A stretch of 64,000 nt of DNA from Rusavskia elegans (Eukaryota; Ascomycota; Lecanoromycetes; Teloschistales; Teloschistaceae). Shown here in pieces: positions 22,210-34,034 of the stretch. The DNA lies in the NCBI GenBank assembly GCA_011316305.1, contig SAUG01000069.1:248001-312000 (forward strand). Reading direction: 5' to 3'. Both the position numbers and the translations under genes were made by a program. Each line of letters opens with the position of its first letter. Position 1 is the stretch's first letter. The notes beneath the pieces are model-generated. The model was not told where the DNA came from, ran no database searches, and was given only the letters and a program-made list of their open reading frames with translations.

Positions 22210-23337
22210 CTATCCCGAGTCCTCGGAGGCAGCAGCACCTGTAATGATCTCAACGAGTTCCCCAGTAATGACGGCTTGGCGGGTACGATTGAAGAGGATC
22301 TGGAATTTGTTGATCATGTCACCGGCGTTCTTTGAAGCATTGTCCATGGCGTTCCGGCGCGCGGACTGCTCGCATGCGTGTCCTTCGGCAAGCGCCTGAA
22401 ACTGTCAGTATTCGTGACGTTCACCTTTGAAGAACACAAACATACCCAGTACAGTGAATTAGCCAGCGCATATTCTTTAAGATTGGTGAGGACTGAATCG
22501 TCGATCTCGAACGCAGCGAAATTTGCTACGGGAAAAGGGTCAGTCGAGAAATCAAATACTGCTCGAGGTCGATGTTGAACGTACAAGAACTCTTGATAGC
22601 TTCTTCTGAAAAGGCCTCAATGGGTGTGGCCTCGTAACTTTGAGCGTTGATGAATTTATTGTAAATGATCTGGACGTTGCTGTAGTCCGTCGGTAGCAGG
22701 GAGATCTGGTCCGCTATTGCCTGAGCATCGGCGAAGGTTGGCACATTCTTGCCCACTCCCGCGAAGCTGAGCTGTATCTTCTTGCCGTTTGATCGGGACA
22801 ACTGCGCCTTGGACTTTTCGCCGATGATAACCAGATCTGTATTCGAGTTCTCCTCAAGCATCCTTCTTGTTTTTTTGGAAAGGCCTGAATGGATACCACC
22901 GCAAAGACCCTTGTCGGAACTTGCAACAACAATCAATGTTTTCTTGCCCTCGTCTTCCAGGGCCTTGGTCTCGGCCTGCTCGAATACGGTGTTGGAGGTT
23001 TGGCCATAGCTTCTCGATTCGGTCATTGCACGTTGAGCTCGGTTGAGTTTGGTTGAAGCGACGATTTTCATGGTCTTGGTAATTTTCTCGATGTTGCGGA
23101 TGGATTTGAGACGACCTTCAATTTCGCGGAGAGTAGCATAGTTGGCGGCATTGGCGGCGACAGGCCTGCCAAAGTTATCATTAGTATATGACTCCAGCTA
23201 CTTTCCGTTGCGCCTGTTTCCAACTAGCAAGTCGACTGATACTGACGACAAGCTCCGTCTATCGCACTCTCGATTGCTTACCGCGTAGAAGCTGCACCTC
23301 CGGCCTTGAGGGCTGGCCGAGCAGCTCTTGACCACAT
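22210..23337 (-). CDS. atp3: ATP synthase F1 gamma subunit, mitochondrial
   Basis: Central rotor stalk of F1Fo ATP synthase. Exons 23337-23282, 23165-22585, 22525-22446 and 22395-22210 close exactly to 300 residues. The N-terminus ([19 protein letters not shown]) is a mitochondrial presequence. Conserved blocks are [20 protein letters not shown] with [18 protein letters not shown] (N-terminal coiled-coil helix), [12 protein letters not shown], and the C-terminal helix [20 protein letters not shown] and [19 protein letters not shown]. The frame closes with TAG at 22210. It is divergent from topoisomerase I. Confidence 0.97.
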
Positions 23338-23853
23338 ACTGACGATCGAATGAGAAGAGAGGAGGGTACGCCAACGACCACGGCCACAATTGAGCTTCCA
23401 AGGTCTGATCCAATGCCCTATTGACAGTATGATCCAACAATAGCAGCAGCCCAGGTTGAGGAGGTCGTTTCGGATTCGGAATACGCTAAGGTCTAAAACG
23501 GTCTAGCTTTACTCTTTTCACATTCCAGCCAATCATGTTGATCTTCTCTTCCGCAGTAAGCGGACTTAAATAATTCCACGCCTGCCTCTGCAGATTACCA
23601 TCGGCCCATCATTGTTCTGCTGCTGCAAACACCCATTCTGCAATCATCCATTCACTCCACCTCACGAGGCCTCTTTCACTGTTCAAACCTCCAGATTGTT
23701 CACAAGATTGTCATTCATCGTTCTCCGACAGCGAAGCTGCTCACATTATGTTTATGTTCTAGCTCACCCTATTCTTGTGCGGCGCGTCGTTCATTCTGAA
23801 TTTACACCGAACCACAGTCGATCTGAAGCCACAACCCGGCACCACTGTTCCCT
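23338..23853. promoter_or_regulatory. Divergent promoter region, ATP3 / TOP1
   Basis: About 515 bases between two outward-facing essential genes. The half near TOP1 is pyrimidine-rich, as in many fungal 5' leaders. No specific binding site is claimed. Confidence 0.45.
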
Positions 23854-26800
23854 ATGAGCTCATCTGACGACGATGTGCCCTTGGCAGGCCGGAAGAGTAA
23901 TGGCGTTAAGCCAAATGGTCAGTTCATCTGTCCATGCCGGACTTCACCTATCACTTTCTACTATTTTTGGAGTTTGTTTGCAGATCCGCAGTTGCGCAAA
24001 CGGGCTGAAACTCCTTCGGTCCTTAACACCATCTCACTTTGCCTTCTACACGAGCTCTCAGCTGTCATCTCCCATAAGCATACCTTCCACAGCACTCTTA
24101 ATAGCTGACAGAGACTCAGGGAACCATAAATCCGCAGACACTATCCCTAAAAGTCTTGACAAGGCCATGGACGCAGCAAACAAGCCAACCAAACATGCAG
24201 CGCCAGGGATATCCATTCGCAATGGTCCCGTGGAAGACATGGATGTCGATCAACAGCCTGGTATGAATGGCAAGCGGAAAGGTCGGGCCAACATGAGCAA
24301 CGGTGTGTCTTATAAGGATGCAAGCGACGACTCGGAAGAAGACGAGCCTCTGGTAGGTTATCCTTCGTATCGATAGAAGTCTGGAATTGATGTCGCTGAC
24401 TCTCTATAGAGTAAGCGGCGCCGAGTGTCCAAGAGTAATGCAAGGGATGGTTCCCCTTCAGACTCAGACGACGCCCCTTTAGTGAGCAAGAACGCCCGGG
24501 GAAAGGCAATAGCTGCTGGCAAGAAGCCTCCCAATATCAAGGAAACTTCCATTGGGGAACCCGAAGAATCCGATGTCCCTCTTCAGGAAAAGCTTGCAAA
24601 AGAGAAAGCCGGGATCGAACAGCGTGCAGCCAAAGAAGCGAAGGCTATTCGCAAGGACGAAGCCAAGGCTCCTGCAAAGAAGAGGTTAAAGAAGCCCGAT
24701 AGCGATGACGATGATGAGCCATTAGTGAAGAAGAAGGCCATAAAAGCTCAAACAAACGGAGCCTCTAAGGCGACACCAAAAGGAGCCAAAGCTGCAAAGG
24801 GTGTAAAGAAAGAGGATTCCGATGATGACGACAAGCCTCTGGCTAAGTCTTCCAGCGCCAAGAAACAGAAAGATTCAAAGGCTGCTCAATCCAAAGTAAA
24901 AAAAGAAACCAAAGGCGAGTCACTGAAGAAAGAAGATACCGAGCAGGACCGAGAAGCCGAGGATGAAGAGGAAGAATATCGTTGGTGGGAAGATCCTACG
25001 AAAGGGGATGGCACGACTAAATGGACCACGCTTGAACACGCTGGGGTCGTTTTCCCACCACCATACGAGCCACTTCCTAGGAATGTCAAACTGCTTTATG
25101 ATGGAAGACCTGTTAGCTTAGCTCCTGAAGCGGAAGAGGTCGCGACCTTCTTTGGGTCTATGTTAAACTCAACTCACAATGTTGAAAACCCTACATTTCA
25201 GAAGAATTTCTTTGCAGATTTCCAAGAGATTCTGAAGAAGACTGGTGGCGCCAAAGATAAAGACGGCAGCAAAGTGGAAATCAAAGAGTTCACCAAATGT
25301 GACTTCAAACCTATATTCGAATATTTCGATTCTCAGCGTGCTGAAAAGAAAGCGTTGCCTGCCGCCGAGAAGAAGAAACTCAAAGCCGAAAAGGATGTCG
25401 TGGAGGCGCCGTATATGTACTGCATGTGGGACGGACGGAAGCAAAAGGTTGGAAACTTCCGGGTTGAGCCTCCCGGACTCTTTCGAGGTCGTGGCGAACA
25501 TCCCAAGACTGGCCGCGTCAAGAAGAGAGTCAACCCTGAGCAGATCACCATCAACATTGGCAAAGAGGCAGAAGTTCCACCTGCGCCAGAAGGCCACCAA
25601 TGGAAAGAGGTCAAGCATGACCAAGAAGGCACCTGGCTCGCTATGTGGCAAGAAAACATCAACAATGCTTACAAGTATGTTATGCTCGCTGCAAACTCCG
25701 ACGTCAAGGGCCAGAGTGATTACAAAAAGTTTGAGAAAGCTCGAGAACTTAAGGTACGCCATATTTTGAGTCTCTCTCCCCTTTGATATACTGACAGAAC
25801 AGAAACACATTGATCGCATCCGCGAGGACTACACCTTGGAGTTGAAGGATGAAGTGATGGCCAACCGTCAACGAGCGACTGCTGTCTACCTTATCGACAA
25901 GTTCGCCCTTCGTGCGGGGAACGAGAAAGGCGACGAAGAGGCCGATACGGTGGGCTGTTGCTCCTTGAAGTTCGAGCACGTCACGCTCAAACCGCCGAAC
26001 ACGGTCATCTTCGACTTCTTGGGCAAAGACAGTATCCGTTTCTATGATGAAGTTGCAGTCGACGCGCAAGTCTTCAAGAATCTGAAGATTTTCAAAAAAG
26101 CGCCCAAGGCAGAAGGGGACGAGATCTTTGATCGTCTTACTGTGAGCGCCACCCCGTGCTTAGGCCGCCCAAGGCTCCTCCTAGCTGCTAATCCGAGTGA
26201 CAGACTACCTCGCTGAACAAGCATCTTTCAAACTACATGCCCGGCTTAACAGCCAAGGTATTTCGTACCTACAATGCATCATACACCATGTCAACGCTGC
26301 TGCGCGATATGAAATCCGAAGGCAGCATTGCCGAGAAGATCAAAGACTACAACGACGCTAACCGCAAGGTGGCTATACTTTGCAACCATAAACGTACCGT
26401 CACGGCTGGACACGGTGCGCAGATGGAGAAGCTGGGTGATCGTATCAAGGGGCTGAAGTATCAGAAATGGCGGGTGAAGCAGATGATGCTTGATCTGGAC
26501 TCCAAACTCAAGAAGAAAGACAAGCGAGGACCAGACTTCTACGAACTTGACGAGGATCTTGATCAGGACTGGATCAAGGAGCATCAAAAGTACCTTGTCG
26601 AGGAGCAGCGGCAGAAGATCGAGAAGAAATTCGGAAAAGACAACGAGAAACGCAAGGCGGAAGGGGAGAAGGAGATGAAGCATAAGGAGCTAGAGGAACG
26701 GTTAGAAGTTGCCGAGGAGCTCGCGCAAAAGTTCAAGAAGGAGAACAGGACTGGGAAGGTCGAGGCGGAAGGAAGGGGTCCTACTGTGGAGAAGCTGGAA

Positions 26801-27091
26801 CAGCAGCTGGAGAAGCTGGACCAGCGGATTCAGAACATGTCATTCCAAGCGGAAGACAAGGAGAACAACAAGGAGGTGGCTCTCGGCACGTCCAAGATTG
26901 TAAGCTTCGCGCAACGATCGGCGTGGTAGGAGCTCTGTTGCTAACGCATGATGCAGAACTACATCGACCCGCGACTCACTGTCGTCTTCTCGAAGAAGTT
27001 CAATGTGCCAATCGAAAAGTTCTTTTCCAAAACATTGCGGGAGAAGTTCGATTGGGCGGTGAAATCTGTTGACGAGGATTGGGAGTTCTGA
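23854..27091 (+). CDS. top1: DNA topoisomerase I (type IB, six exons)
   Basis: Nuclear enzyme that relaxes supercoils through a 3'-phosphotyrosyl bond. Exons 23854-23917, 24120-24352, 24410-25753, 25803-26141, 26204-26899 and 26957-27091 close exactly to 936 residues. A long charged N-terminal tail repeats an acidic-Pro-Leu unit ([39 protein letters not shown]) with basic nuclear-localisation patches. The core starts at [33 protein letters not shown] [20 protein letters not shown] contains a catalytic Arg, and [11 protein letters not shown] and the coiled linker follow. The last exon gives SKINYIDPRL with the catalytic Tyr. The tail repeats are an obvious candidate for casein kinase II sites, by inference. 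Confidence 0.97.
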
Positions 27092-27888
27092 TCAGGGGCG
27101 ATATGACTGACGATGATCTGTTCCTGGTGGTAGGACGCGGCGTCCCACAGGTACACTTGAGCATTCGCAAGCATGGCATTTTGCTTGTCTAGCGGGTTGG
27201 AAGATGCTTGCTATCGGGTTGGCTACAGCATAAGCATGGGGCCTACGGAGGTATTTGGTGTAATTATCTACTTAGAAATCTAACAGGATCACCAGCAGAT
27301 TGATGTTCCCGGCCTGTCTCACTCTGGCTCGGGCGGGAATTGTACAGAGTAGGCAGCCGTGTTATCAGCTCGGCGGAGCGTGTTGTACTCTGTACGAGGG
27401 CGATGGTCATGACGGTCAAATCAGTCTCGAAGGGGCATGGAATGTGAAACGGGGCCAGGCGACAGGCGGTCTGACAGCCGGTTGGTGTTCCTGCATCGGC
27501 ATTATTAAACCCGGGGAGAGAGCATGTTTCAGGCTGGATCCCAGGTCTGAAGCACGCCTGTGACTCGTGCCTGCGCCTAATGGCCCCCAATCATTACCCC
27601 CAATCTCTTATGACCGTCTGTCGTCATTATTTGGGAGACCGACTGCGTTTGTACATACATATTACCGCAACCACACAAGGCGTGGATGACATATCAATCC
27701 CCAATCGCCTTTTGTGAAATACCACGTCAAGCAGCTGCTGCGTGGAATCCATGATTTATCTATCCTACCCAAGAGCCCGTAAAATCAGGAGGATTGCAAG
27801 CGCAGCTTGATCCGAGACACCACTCCATATTGTTGGCTTGGAATTTCTTAGTCAATTGATCCGTCGTCCATCCTGCAGCCCTCTCGAT
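27092..27888. other. Intergenic spacer
   Basis: About 800 bases of TOP1 3' flank and the next gene's promoter. I see nothing else I can support. Confidence 0.5.
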
Positions 27889-29223
27889 ATGGCAGATCAG
27901 CCTCCACCACATACCGGAGCCACAGCATCGTCATCTGAGCCCTCAAATGACACCAAACCTGCAGTCCTAATCATCGGCGGCCTCGGTGAGCCTACCTCGA
28001 TTGAATATTGCAAGCTATGTGTATTGATCCCATTCTCCAGGTTATATTGGCCGCTTCCTTGCCCTTCATCTTCACAAGAACAACCTCGCGTGCTCCATCC
28101 GGCTCGTCGATAAAGTCCTCCCACAACTCGCTCGATTGGCTCCCGAGTTCTCCGACGCCTGCTCTCCTTCCAATTTTCTGCAGGCAGATGCAAGCAGAGA
28201 ACGTGCGGCTTTCCTCTGGCACCCCTTCGAGCCGTAATAGACTGACCGACGGTCACAGAGTCCCTCGCCAAAATCTTCACCCCTCCAGCTTCCTGCCCCA
28301 GAAAAGAATACACTTATGTCTTCAACTGTGGCGGCGAGACACGCTATTCGCAAGAAGACGCCGTATACAAGGCCCGCTCCGTTGAACTGTCCGTGAACCT
28401 GGCCCGGGAATGCGCCCGCCGGAAGACTCCAGCGTTGGTCGAGTTCAGCACCGGCCAAATCTACAAACCTCCAAACTCATCCACTGTGAAATCCGGCGGA
28501 TGCAAGGAAGACGCTACGACAAAACCCTGGACGAAGCTTGCAAAGTACAAACTTTTCGCCGAGGAAGAACTCGAGAAGTTGAGGAAGACGGAACAACTCC
28601 GCTACGTGGTCTTGCGGCTGGGACATGTCTACGGTCCTTACGACATGGGATATCTAGCACGCGGACTGTGTCTAGCAAAAGTCTACGAGCGTAAGCGGGA
28701 AGAAATGAAGTGGCTCTGGACCAAGGATCTACGCGTCAACACAGTCCATGTCGAGGACGTCTGCGCCGCCGCCTTCCACGCCGCCAAATGGTGTGCCTCG
28801 ACCGCCGCCGACCAAGAACCAGCCGGCCTCGACAAACGGACCTTCAACATCGTCGACCAAGGCGATACATCTCAGGGAACTTTAGCGACGATATTTTCTC
28901 AGATCTTCGACCTCAAGACGGGGTTCCAGGGCAGCCTGATAAGCTCTTTTGCGCGATTCAACATGGAAAGCGTGGTCGACGATGTCAACGAGGAGATCTT
29001 GGGACCCTGGGCCGACTTGCTGAAAGAAAATGGAATCACGGATTCCGGCCCCCTGAGCCCCTTTATGGAGAAGGAACTCCTGAGGGATTGCAATTTATGC
29101 CTCGATGCGTCGAGAGCGAGGAAAGTGCTGGGATGGAAGGTCGAAGATGGGAGGGAGGCGTTGACGGTGGAGGGGGTGAGGGATGTCTTGGATAGTTATA
29201 GGAGGATGGGATGGTGGCCCTGA
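27889..29223 (+). CDS. NAD-dependent epimerase/dehydratase-like protein (extended SDR)
   Basis: Rossmann-fold protein of the extended short-chain dehydrogenase family. Exons 27889-27985, 28041-28202 and 28259-29223 close exactly to 407 residues. The nucleotide motif is assembled across intron 1: VLIIGGLG plus GYIGRFLALHL gives GGxGYIG. Then come IRLVDK, a FNCGGETRYSQ strand, VEFSTGQIYKPP (the Ser/Thr position of the active site), LRYVVLRLGHVYGPYD and RVNTVHVEDVCAA. The usual catalytic YxxxK appears as KYKLFAEE-like sequence (WTKLAKYKLFAEEELE), so the classical Tyr/Lys spacing looks altered. The C-terminus DVLDSYRRMGWWP is typical of this uncharacterised fungal group. Substrate unknown. Confidence 0.85.
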
Positions 29224-30096
29224 AGAAGAATGGGGGTCTTCTAAGGTAGTGGTCTGGACCGGCGGGGTTTACGTTGGGATGATGGGGTATGAGTTGTATC
29301 TGTATTAGTATTAGCGACTGGGACGCTTATGATAGCGTTGTTGCGGAATTGTTACTCTAGGGACTTTTTGGCATTCTGATAGGAGAATGGACGACGAATT
29401 CATTATATGCACAAGCAATATGCTATATTTACTCTGCTGTGCCCCATTCTCCCAAATGAGAAAATAGAAAGGGGAGGAAAGAGTTATATTATCCACGCTT
29501 CTTTCATAAGGGGCACGGATGAAACTCCGCTGAAGTGGTGTCTCTGGTAAGTAGAAAGGTGCATTTGATATGCAATGAGGGAGGAGGGGGGGAGGGAGGG
29601 AGGTAGGTGATGTATGTATGTATGTATGTATGCATGGCGAACGACATATATTCGGCAAGTTCTTGAGTAGAGGATTGGGCCGTGGTGGGTGTGTGGTTGA
29701 ATTTGAGTCGAGCAAGCAAGCAAGCCTGTCACAAACAAGGCTTCAAAGTGCGATTTTCCTTGGCTAACTAAAAGTATGCTTTCGGCTGGCGGGGCATACG
29801 ATTTGGGCTGGCAGTCGAGGAGGTATCGGATGTCTTACCAGCTGGAGTGCTTGAGATAGTGTGTGGCTATTGAGAAGATGAGGATGGATATCGGAAGGGA
29901 TGGGATGGGATGGGGTGGTAAGACTATTGACTGATTGCACTTATCTGCTGAATTGAATGTGGTGATATATACGCCGTTTGAGGGAACTTGCTCCGATCGA
30001 TCGCCTAGCTTCGGATATGAGGCAAACATGTATGAAAGGGCACTCAGGCACAAGCGACCCCCTTTTGGATGTTTTAATCATACCCCTCTCTATAGC
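29224..30096. other. Intergenic between convergent genes, with simple repeats
   Basis: About 870 bases. It holds a G-rich tract and a TATG repeat listed separately. Open frames on the minus strand here are translations of these repeats and were left out. Confidence 0.55.
29579..29632. repeat. G-rich tract followed by (TATG)n
   Basis: From 29579 to 29603 four or more G runs of at least three occur with one- to four-base spacers, fitting a G-quadruplex pattern on the plus strand. At about 29613-29632 there are five TATG units. Probably a simple-sequence tract in a 3' UTR region. Confidence 0.75.
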
Positions 30097-31241
30097 TTAC
30101 TGTATCCTGGTCCCACACCCCAGACACTCGATATCCAGCTCCCAGTGTCTGTCCGCTCGCACATCCGTGCATCCGACGCGTTTCCGGCCTTGAGTGTTGG
30201 ATCTTTGGCTTATGATGATCTGGGTAGCGTAATCGGTTGCGGCTCCGTTTGGGCCTGTGGATGATGGTCCTCGGAGGTTGGTTTCCGAAAGGGGCCGTAT
30301 CAGAGCTGTATCTGGTTGTTGCAGTTGCAGACGGAGTTTGTTGAGAGTGGCGTCCTCAATGCATTTGCCGTGGAGGAGGAGAGCACAATGAGGGTTTGTG
30401 CAACGGACCAAGATGTCATCGGGGCAGACGGGCCGATTGCAGATACAGTGGGGTTTGGGTGGCTGTGGGGGTTGAATGTCAGATTAGTAGACTCTGTAAG
30501 AGCAGCGATGTCGTCCGGAGTAGACTTACAGAAAGCTCTTTAGTCAGGAAATGGTACGATTGCCTCCAGTAGTACATCCCGTGAGTTGAACTCTGCCAGG
30601 ACTCTTCATCTTCCTTTAAGGATACGACTGTGACGGGCTCGATGACTCGTGCAGCATCGACTATCTCCATATGATTGGTGACAATGAGCTCATCTTCGCC
30701 ATGGTGAGGCTGGCGACCACCGCGGAGTTGATCTGGCGTGTAAAGCCAGTAGAGTCGGATGTAGACATTCTTGGCGTCGAAGGCGCGGATCTCCAGTATG
30801 CGTGCTGGGCAGCAAATTCCGCTGTCGGTATCAAGGGGGTCGTGTACCTTTGGTAATGGCTGGAAACGTGAGACGAGCGCGTAGTGGTGGACGGCGTATT
30901 TGTGGTTTTGTACTGGACTTTGTCAGCTTTTGGCACGGCGGTCACGGAGATGGGAGCTTGGTTGGTGGAGCGAACGTACTGATAAAGCTGTTGTATTTGC
31001 TCAGGGAGGCCCAGATGGCTTCAGGCCGAATGTGCACGACTGTGTTCAGCTTTTGGGGCAGCGTTGCATCGTCGTATGGATGTCTGCTCATTACTTGAAA
31101 CATATCGATGGAGAAAGGCGTATCCAGAACTTGCTTGCGGGGTGCTGAATCCTCATCATGACCATTGCCATTGTCATCTTGAGCGACGGAATTGCCACTC
31201 GACCGTCTGTTCACTTGCTGCTTTCTCTTTTTTGAGGCCAT
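30097..31241 (-). CDS. BAH-PHD chromatin reader (EPR-1-like architecture)
   Basis: Nuclear histone-binding protein with a BAH domain and a PHD finger. Three exons give 336 residues: first exon from 31241 to about 30981, the second joined at the gtccag acceptor (giving the bridge NSFI-QNHKYAVHHY), and the third from the CCCACAG acceptor near 30446. The BAH domain (about 65-215) includes YAVHHYALVS, ARILEIRAFDAKNVYIRLYW and LYTPDQLRGG, with aromatics suited to a methyl-lysine cage. The PHD-type finger has HCICNRPVCPDDILVRC, CALLLHGKC and spaced Cys/His ligands. BAH-PHD is the architecture of Neurospora EPR-1, a reader of H3K27 methylation; whether this gene is its orthologue is inference. The N-terminus is basic (SKKRKQQVNRR), consistent with the nucleus. 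Confidence 0.82.
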
Positions 31242-31675
31242 ACTGGGCGTCAGGATCCTTGAGCTTGGCGTTTGTCACTGGAAAGTTCTTGGGCTTGTAG
31301 TTCAAGATCAACGTTGGATAAGTCGTAACAGTTGAGAACGAGGTGTGGTCTGATCCCTTATGTTCTGCCGGAGGTCCTGGGAACGGCTGTTCTGAGATCG
31401 GATGACGTCGGTTGAGATACGAGGGCCAAGTGACGGGAGTTGGGAGATATGAAAAGCACCAAAGGACCAACACTATCGGAACCTCACTTCGGCGAACACT
31501 GAAATGCTGAAGAATATGAAGACCAAAGCAGAGGTTTCGATGGCAAAGCCGGGATGGTTGTGGACGCTGTGTGGGTGGGAAGGGAACGACATATCATCTT
31601 ACTGCAGCCTTACTCATAGTTCATCATTACGAGCTTGGAACAAAGACAATGGTGCCTATGAGTGTTAGAGGTCAG
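31242..31675. other. Intergenic: BAH-PHD upstream and CBS gene 3' flank
   Basis: About 430 bases. A 100-codon minus-strand frame (31473-31174) overlaps the BAH-PHD start in another phase; I do not call it a gene. Confidence 0.45.
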
Positions 31676-32195
31676 CTACGCCGGTCTTCTCTGGACAAAC
31701 TCTTCCAGGTCGGCCTTGGTGGCTACACCCAGCACAAATCGTCTATTCCCATCGGTGACTACGGCGAAGTCCTGGGCGCTGTTACCAGCAACGCCTCCGG
31801 TGAAGAAGGCCTCCAGCTCTTCCAAAGGGGTGTCCATCGTGATCACCTTGTATATCTTTCCACTTCTCTGGAACTTTTGCATGGCTTGTTCGACGTAATC
31901 CGTCTCCCGCACCGTACCGTTCTTGAGCATCTCCTTCAATCGCGGGATGTTGAGGTAGCCAAGTAAAGCTCGCGTTTCTTCGGATACCACCGTCAGGTGC
32001 GTGTAGTCTCTTTCAAAGGCGTTCATCAGAGCATGTGATATGAGTTCGGTTGGTTTAGTCGACAGAGCTGGTGGAGGATCCAGATCTTCGACCGTTGCCT
32101 ACGAGAAGTCAGAGATATTACAGCATGCTCGGAATAGATGTAAGCGCGAGACCCACTCCTCGGTACTTCAGAGCCCATGCTGACACCTGAGACAT
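31676..32195 (-). CDS. CBS-domain protein (small, two tandem CBS motifs)
   Basis: Cytosolic or nuclear protein consisting of a CBS pair (Bateman module), a fold that binds adenosyl ligands. Exons 32195-32157 and 32098-31676 close exactly to 153 residues. The first exon gives MSQVSAWALKYRG and the second continues ATVEDLDPPPALSTKPTELI. The repeats are AFERDYTHLTVVSEETRALLGYLNIPRLKEML and then KVITMDTPLEELEAFF with DFAVVTDGNRRFVLGVATKADLEEF. A conserved fungal family of unknown ligand. The donor GTGGGT is not ideal but keeps phase. It is divergent from the phosphate carrier. Confidence 0.9.
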
Positions 32196-32613
32196 CTCAA
32201 AGGCTCCGATGAACAGATAATTCAATGTAGGGAAGACTGCTCAATTTAATGGTGGTACGCTGAGACAGCCTGTATGTTTGCCCTCGACTGGCTGTTGCGG
32301 AGTACCGATGATGTTCTTACTTCTATGCCATGTGAATGCTGAGTTACCCCCAGTATAAGGAAAGGTAAGATTCATGGGAGAATTGAGCTTCTCGACTGAG
32401 GTATTTTCGAACAATCCCCGGAAGATCGGATTTAGCGGCCCCGCCGTTGACCAACGACCGTTATATGCTTGGGAGCTCCCCTGCTCCCCTCGTCACATCC
32501 CTTCTTTTCGCCATTGGCAGATCAAAGTCAATCAAAGATATTCATAAAAGTGAGTTGCAATCTGTACAATCGTTATCGCGTGTCCCCTTTGGGTACTAAC
32601 GTCTTGACAGACA
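32196..32613. promoter_or_regulatory. Divergent promoter region, CBS protein / phosphate carrier
   Basis: About 420 bases between outward-facing genes. A GTGAGT...CTTGACAG segment just before 32614 looks like a 5' UTR intron of the carrier gene (about 32549-32612). Confidence 0.45.
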
Positions 32614-34034
32614 ATGGCTCCCCTCTTTCCAACGACAGCTATCCTCCAAGATGTATTCTCAACCCAGAGTCCCTTCGCCCGTCCTATACCTCCACCTCCT
32701 ACGCCCTCAAAGTCTTCATACGTCCCACCAGATCGGCGCTTCTCAGCCTGGAGTGCTGTCGACGATGTGAAGTCGAAAGCGGGTGCATTGAGCAATGAAG
32801 CTCAGAAGGAGATAGCCAAGGCCAGCTCGGCAGCTCAAGCAAAGACTGGCCAGATTGAGCTGTACTCCGCAAAGTACTATGCTGCCTGTACATTCGGTGG
32901 CTTGGTTGCTTGCGTTAGTGTTCAAGATCATGAGAAGCCGGAGAAGTTCGATTAACGGTAGCGGTAGGGTCTAACGCATACTGCAGTGACACCATTGGAT
33001 CTGGTGAAATGCCGACGACAGGTTGATTCTAAAATGTATAGGGGCAACTTTGAAGCATGGGGAAAGATTGGCCGTGCCGAAGGGATGCGAGGTATCTTCA
33101 CCGGTTGGGCTCCGACTTTCTTCGGGTACTCGGTGAGTAATCCAACTCTCACTCCCCAGCGAGCCAAACGCGCATTCCGTGACTTTCCTGCTGACGAGAC
33201 GTTCGATGCTACTCGCATAGGCCCAAGGTGCTTTTAAATACGGAGGATATGAGTTCTTCAAGAAGTTCTATTCGGATCTTGCAGGCGAAGATGCAGCCTA
33301 CCGCTACAAGACCGGACTATATCTCGCTGCTAGTGCTTCTGCGGAGTTGATTGCTGATGTTGCGCTATGCCCTTTTGAGGCCGTCAAAGTTCGTATGCAG
33401 ACCACGATCCCACCCTTTGCTTCAAGTACATTCGGCGGCATCTCCATCATCACCGGCAAGGAAGGTGCCGCTGGGTAAGATTGGCCTGCCCGATTCGTCA
33501 GCTTGGTGTTTACTCACAGCTGCATAGCTTGTATAAGGGACTCTACCCACTCTGGGGTCGACAGATCCCTTACACGATGATGAAATTCGCCAGTTTCGAG
33601 ACGATCGTGGAAGCCATCTACGGCCAAATGCCCAAGAGCAAGTCCGAGTATGGGAAAGGGGTTCAGACGGGTGTTTCCTTCGCTGGCGGTTACCTGGCCG
33701 GAATCCTCTGCGCCATTGTCTCCCACCCAGCCGATGTCATGGTCAGCAAGCTCAATGCCAATCGTCAACCTGGAGAAGCCTTTGGAGGCGCCATGAGCCG
33801 AATCTACAAAGACATCGGATTTGGTGGTCTTTGGAACGGCCTTGTCATCCGTATATTCATGATTGGAACGTTAACATCTCTGCGTAAGTACCTGTCTAGT
33901 ATGCAGGCGCATTTTGATGGTTGATCACTGACGTTGTGGCAGAATGGGGTATCTACGACAGCTTCAAGGTCTTCATGGGTCTTCCGACGACCGGTGGAGC
34001 TGCTCCGCCACCGAAGCAAACTGCCAATCTGTAA
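32614..34034 (+). CDS. Mitochondrial phosphate carrier protein
   Basis: SLC25-family inner-membrane carrier that imports phosphate for ATP synthesis. Exons 32614-32913, 32968-33132, 33221-33474, 33528-33883 and 33943-34034 close exactly to 388 residues. After a variable 95-residue N-terminus come the three mitochondrial-carrier repeats with PxD/ExxK signatures: [26 protein letters not shown] and [11 protein letters not shown]. Family marks include [35 protein letters not shown] and [17 protein letters not shown], all phosphate-carrier specific. The acceptor at 32967 is chosen because it restores GLTHTAV; a closer AG at the PstI-like CTGCAG would skip it. Confidence 0.96.

Noticed and set aside
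31174..31473. Minus-strand frame overlapping the BAH-PHD start
   Set aside because: Different phase from the BAH-PHD protein; no family resemblance, and the MASKKRKQQ start explains the gene. An extra 5' exon cannot be fully excluded.
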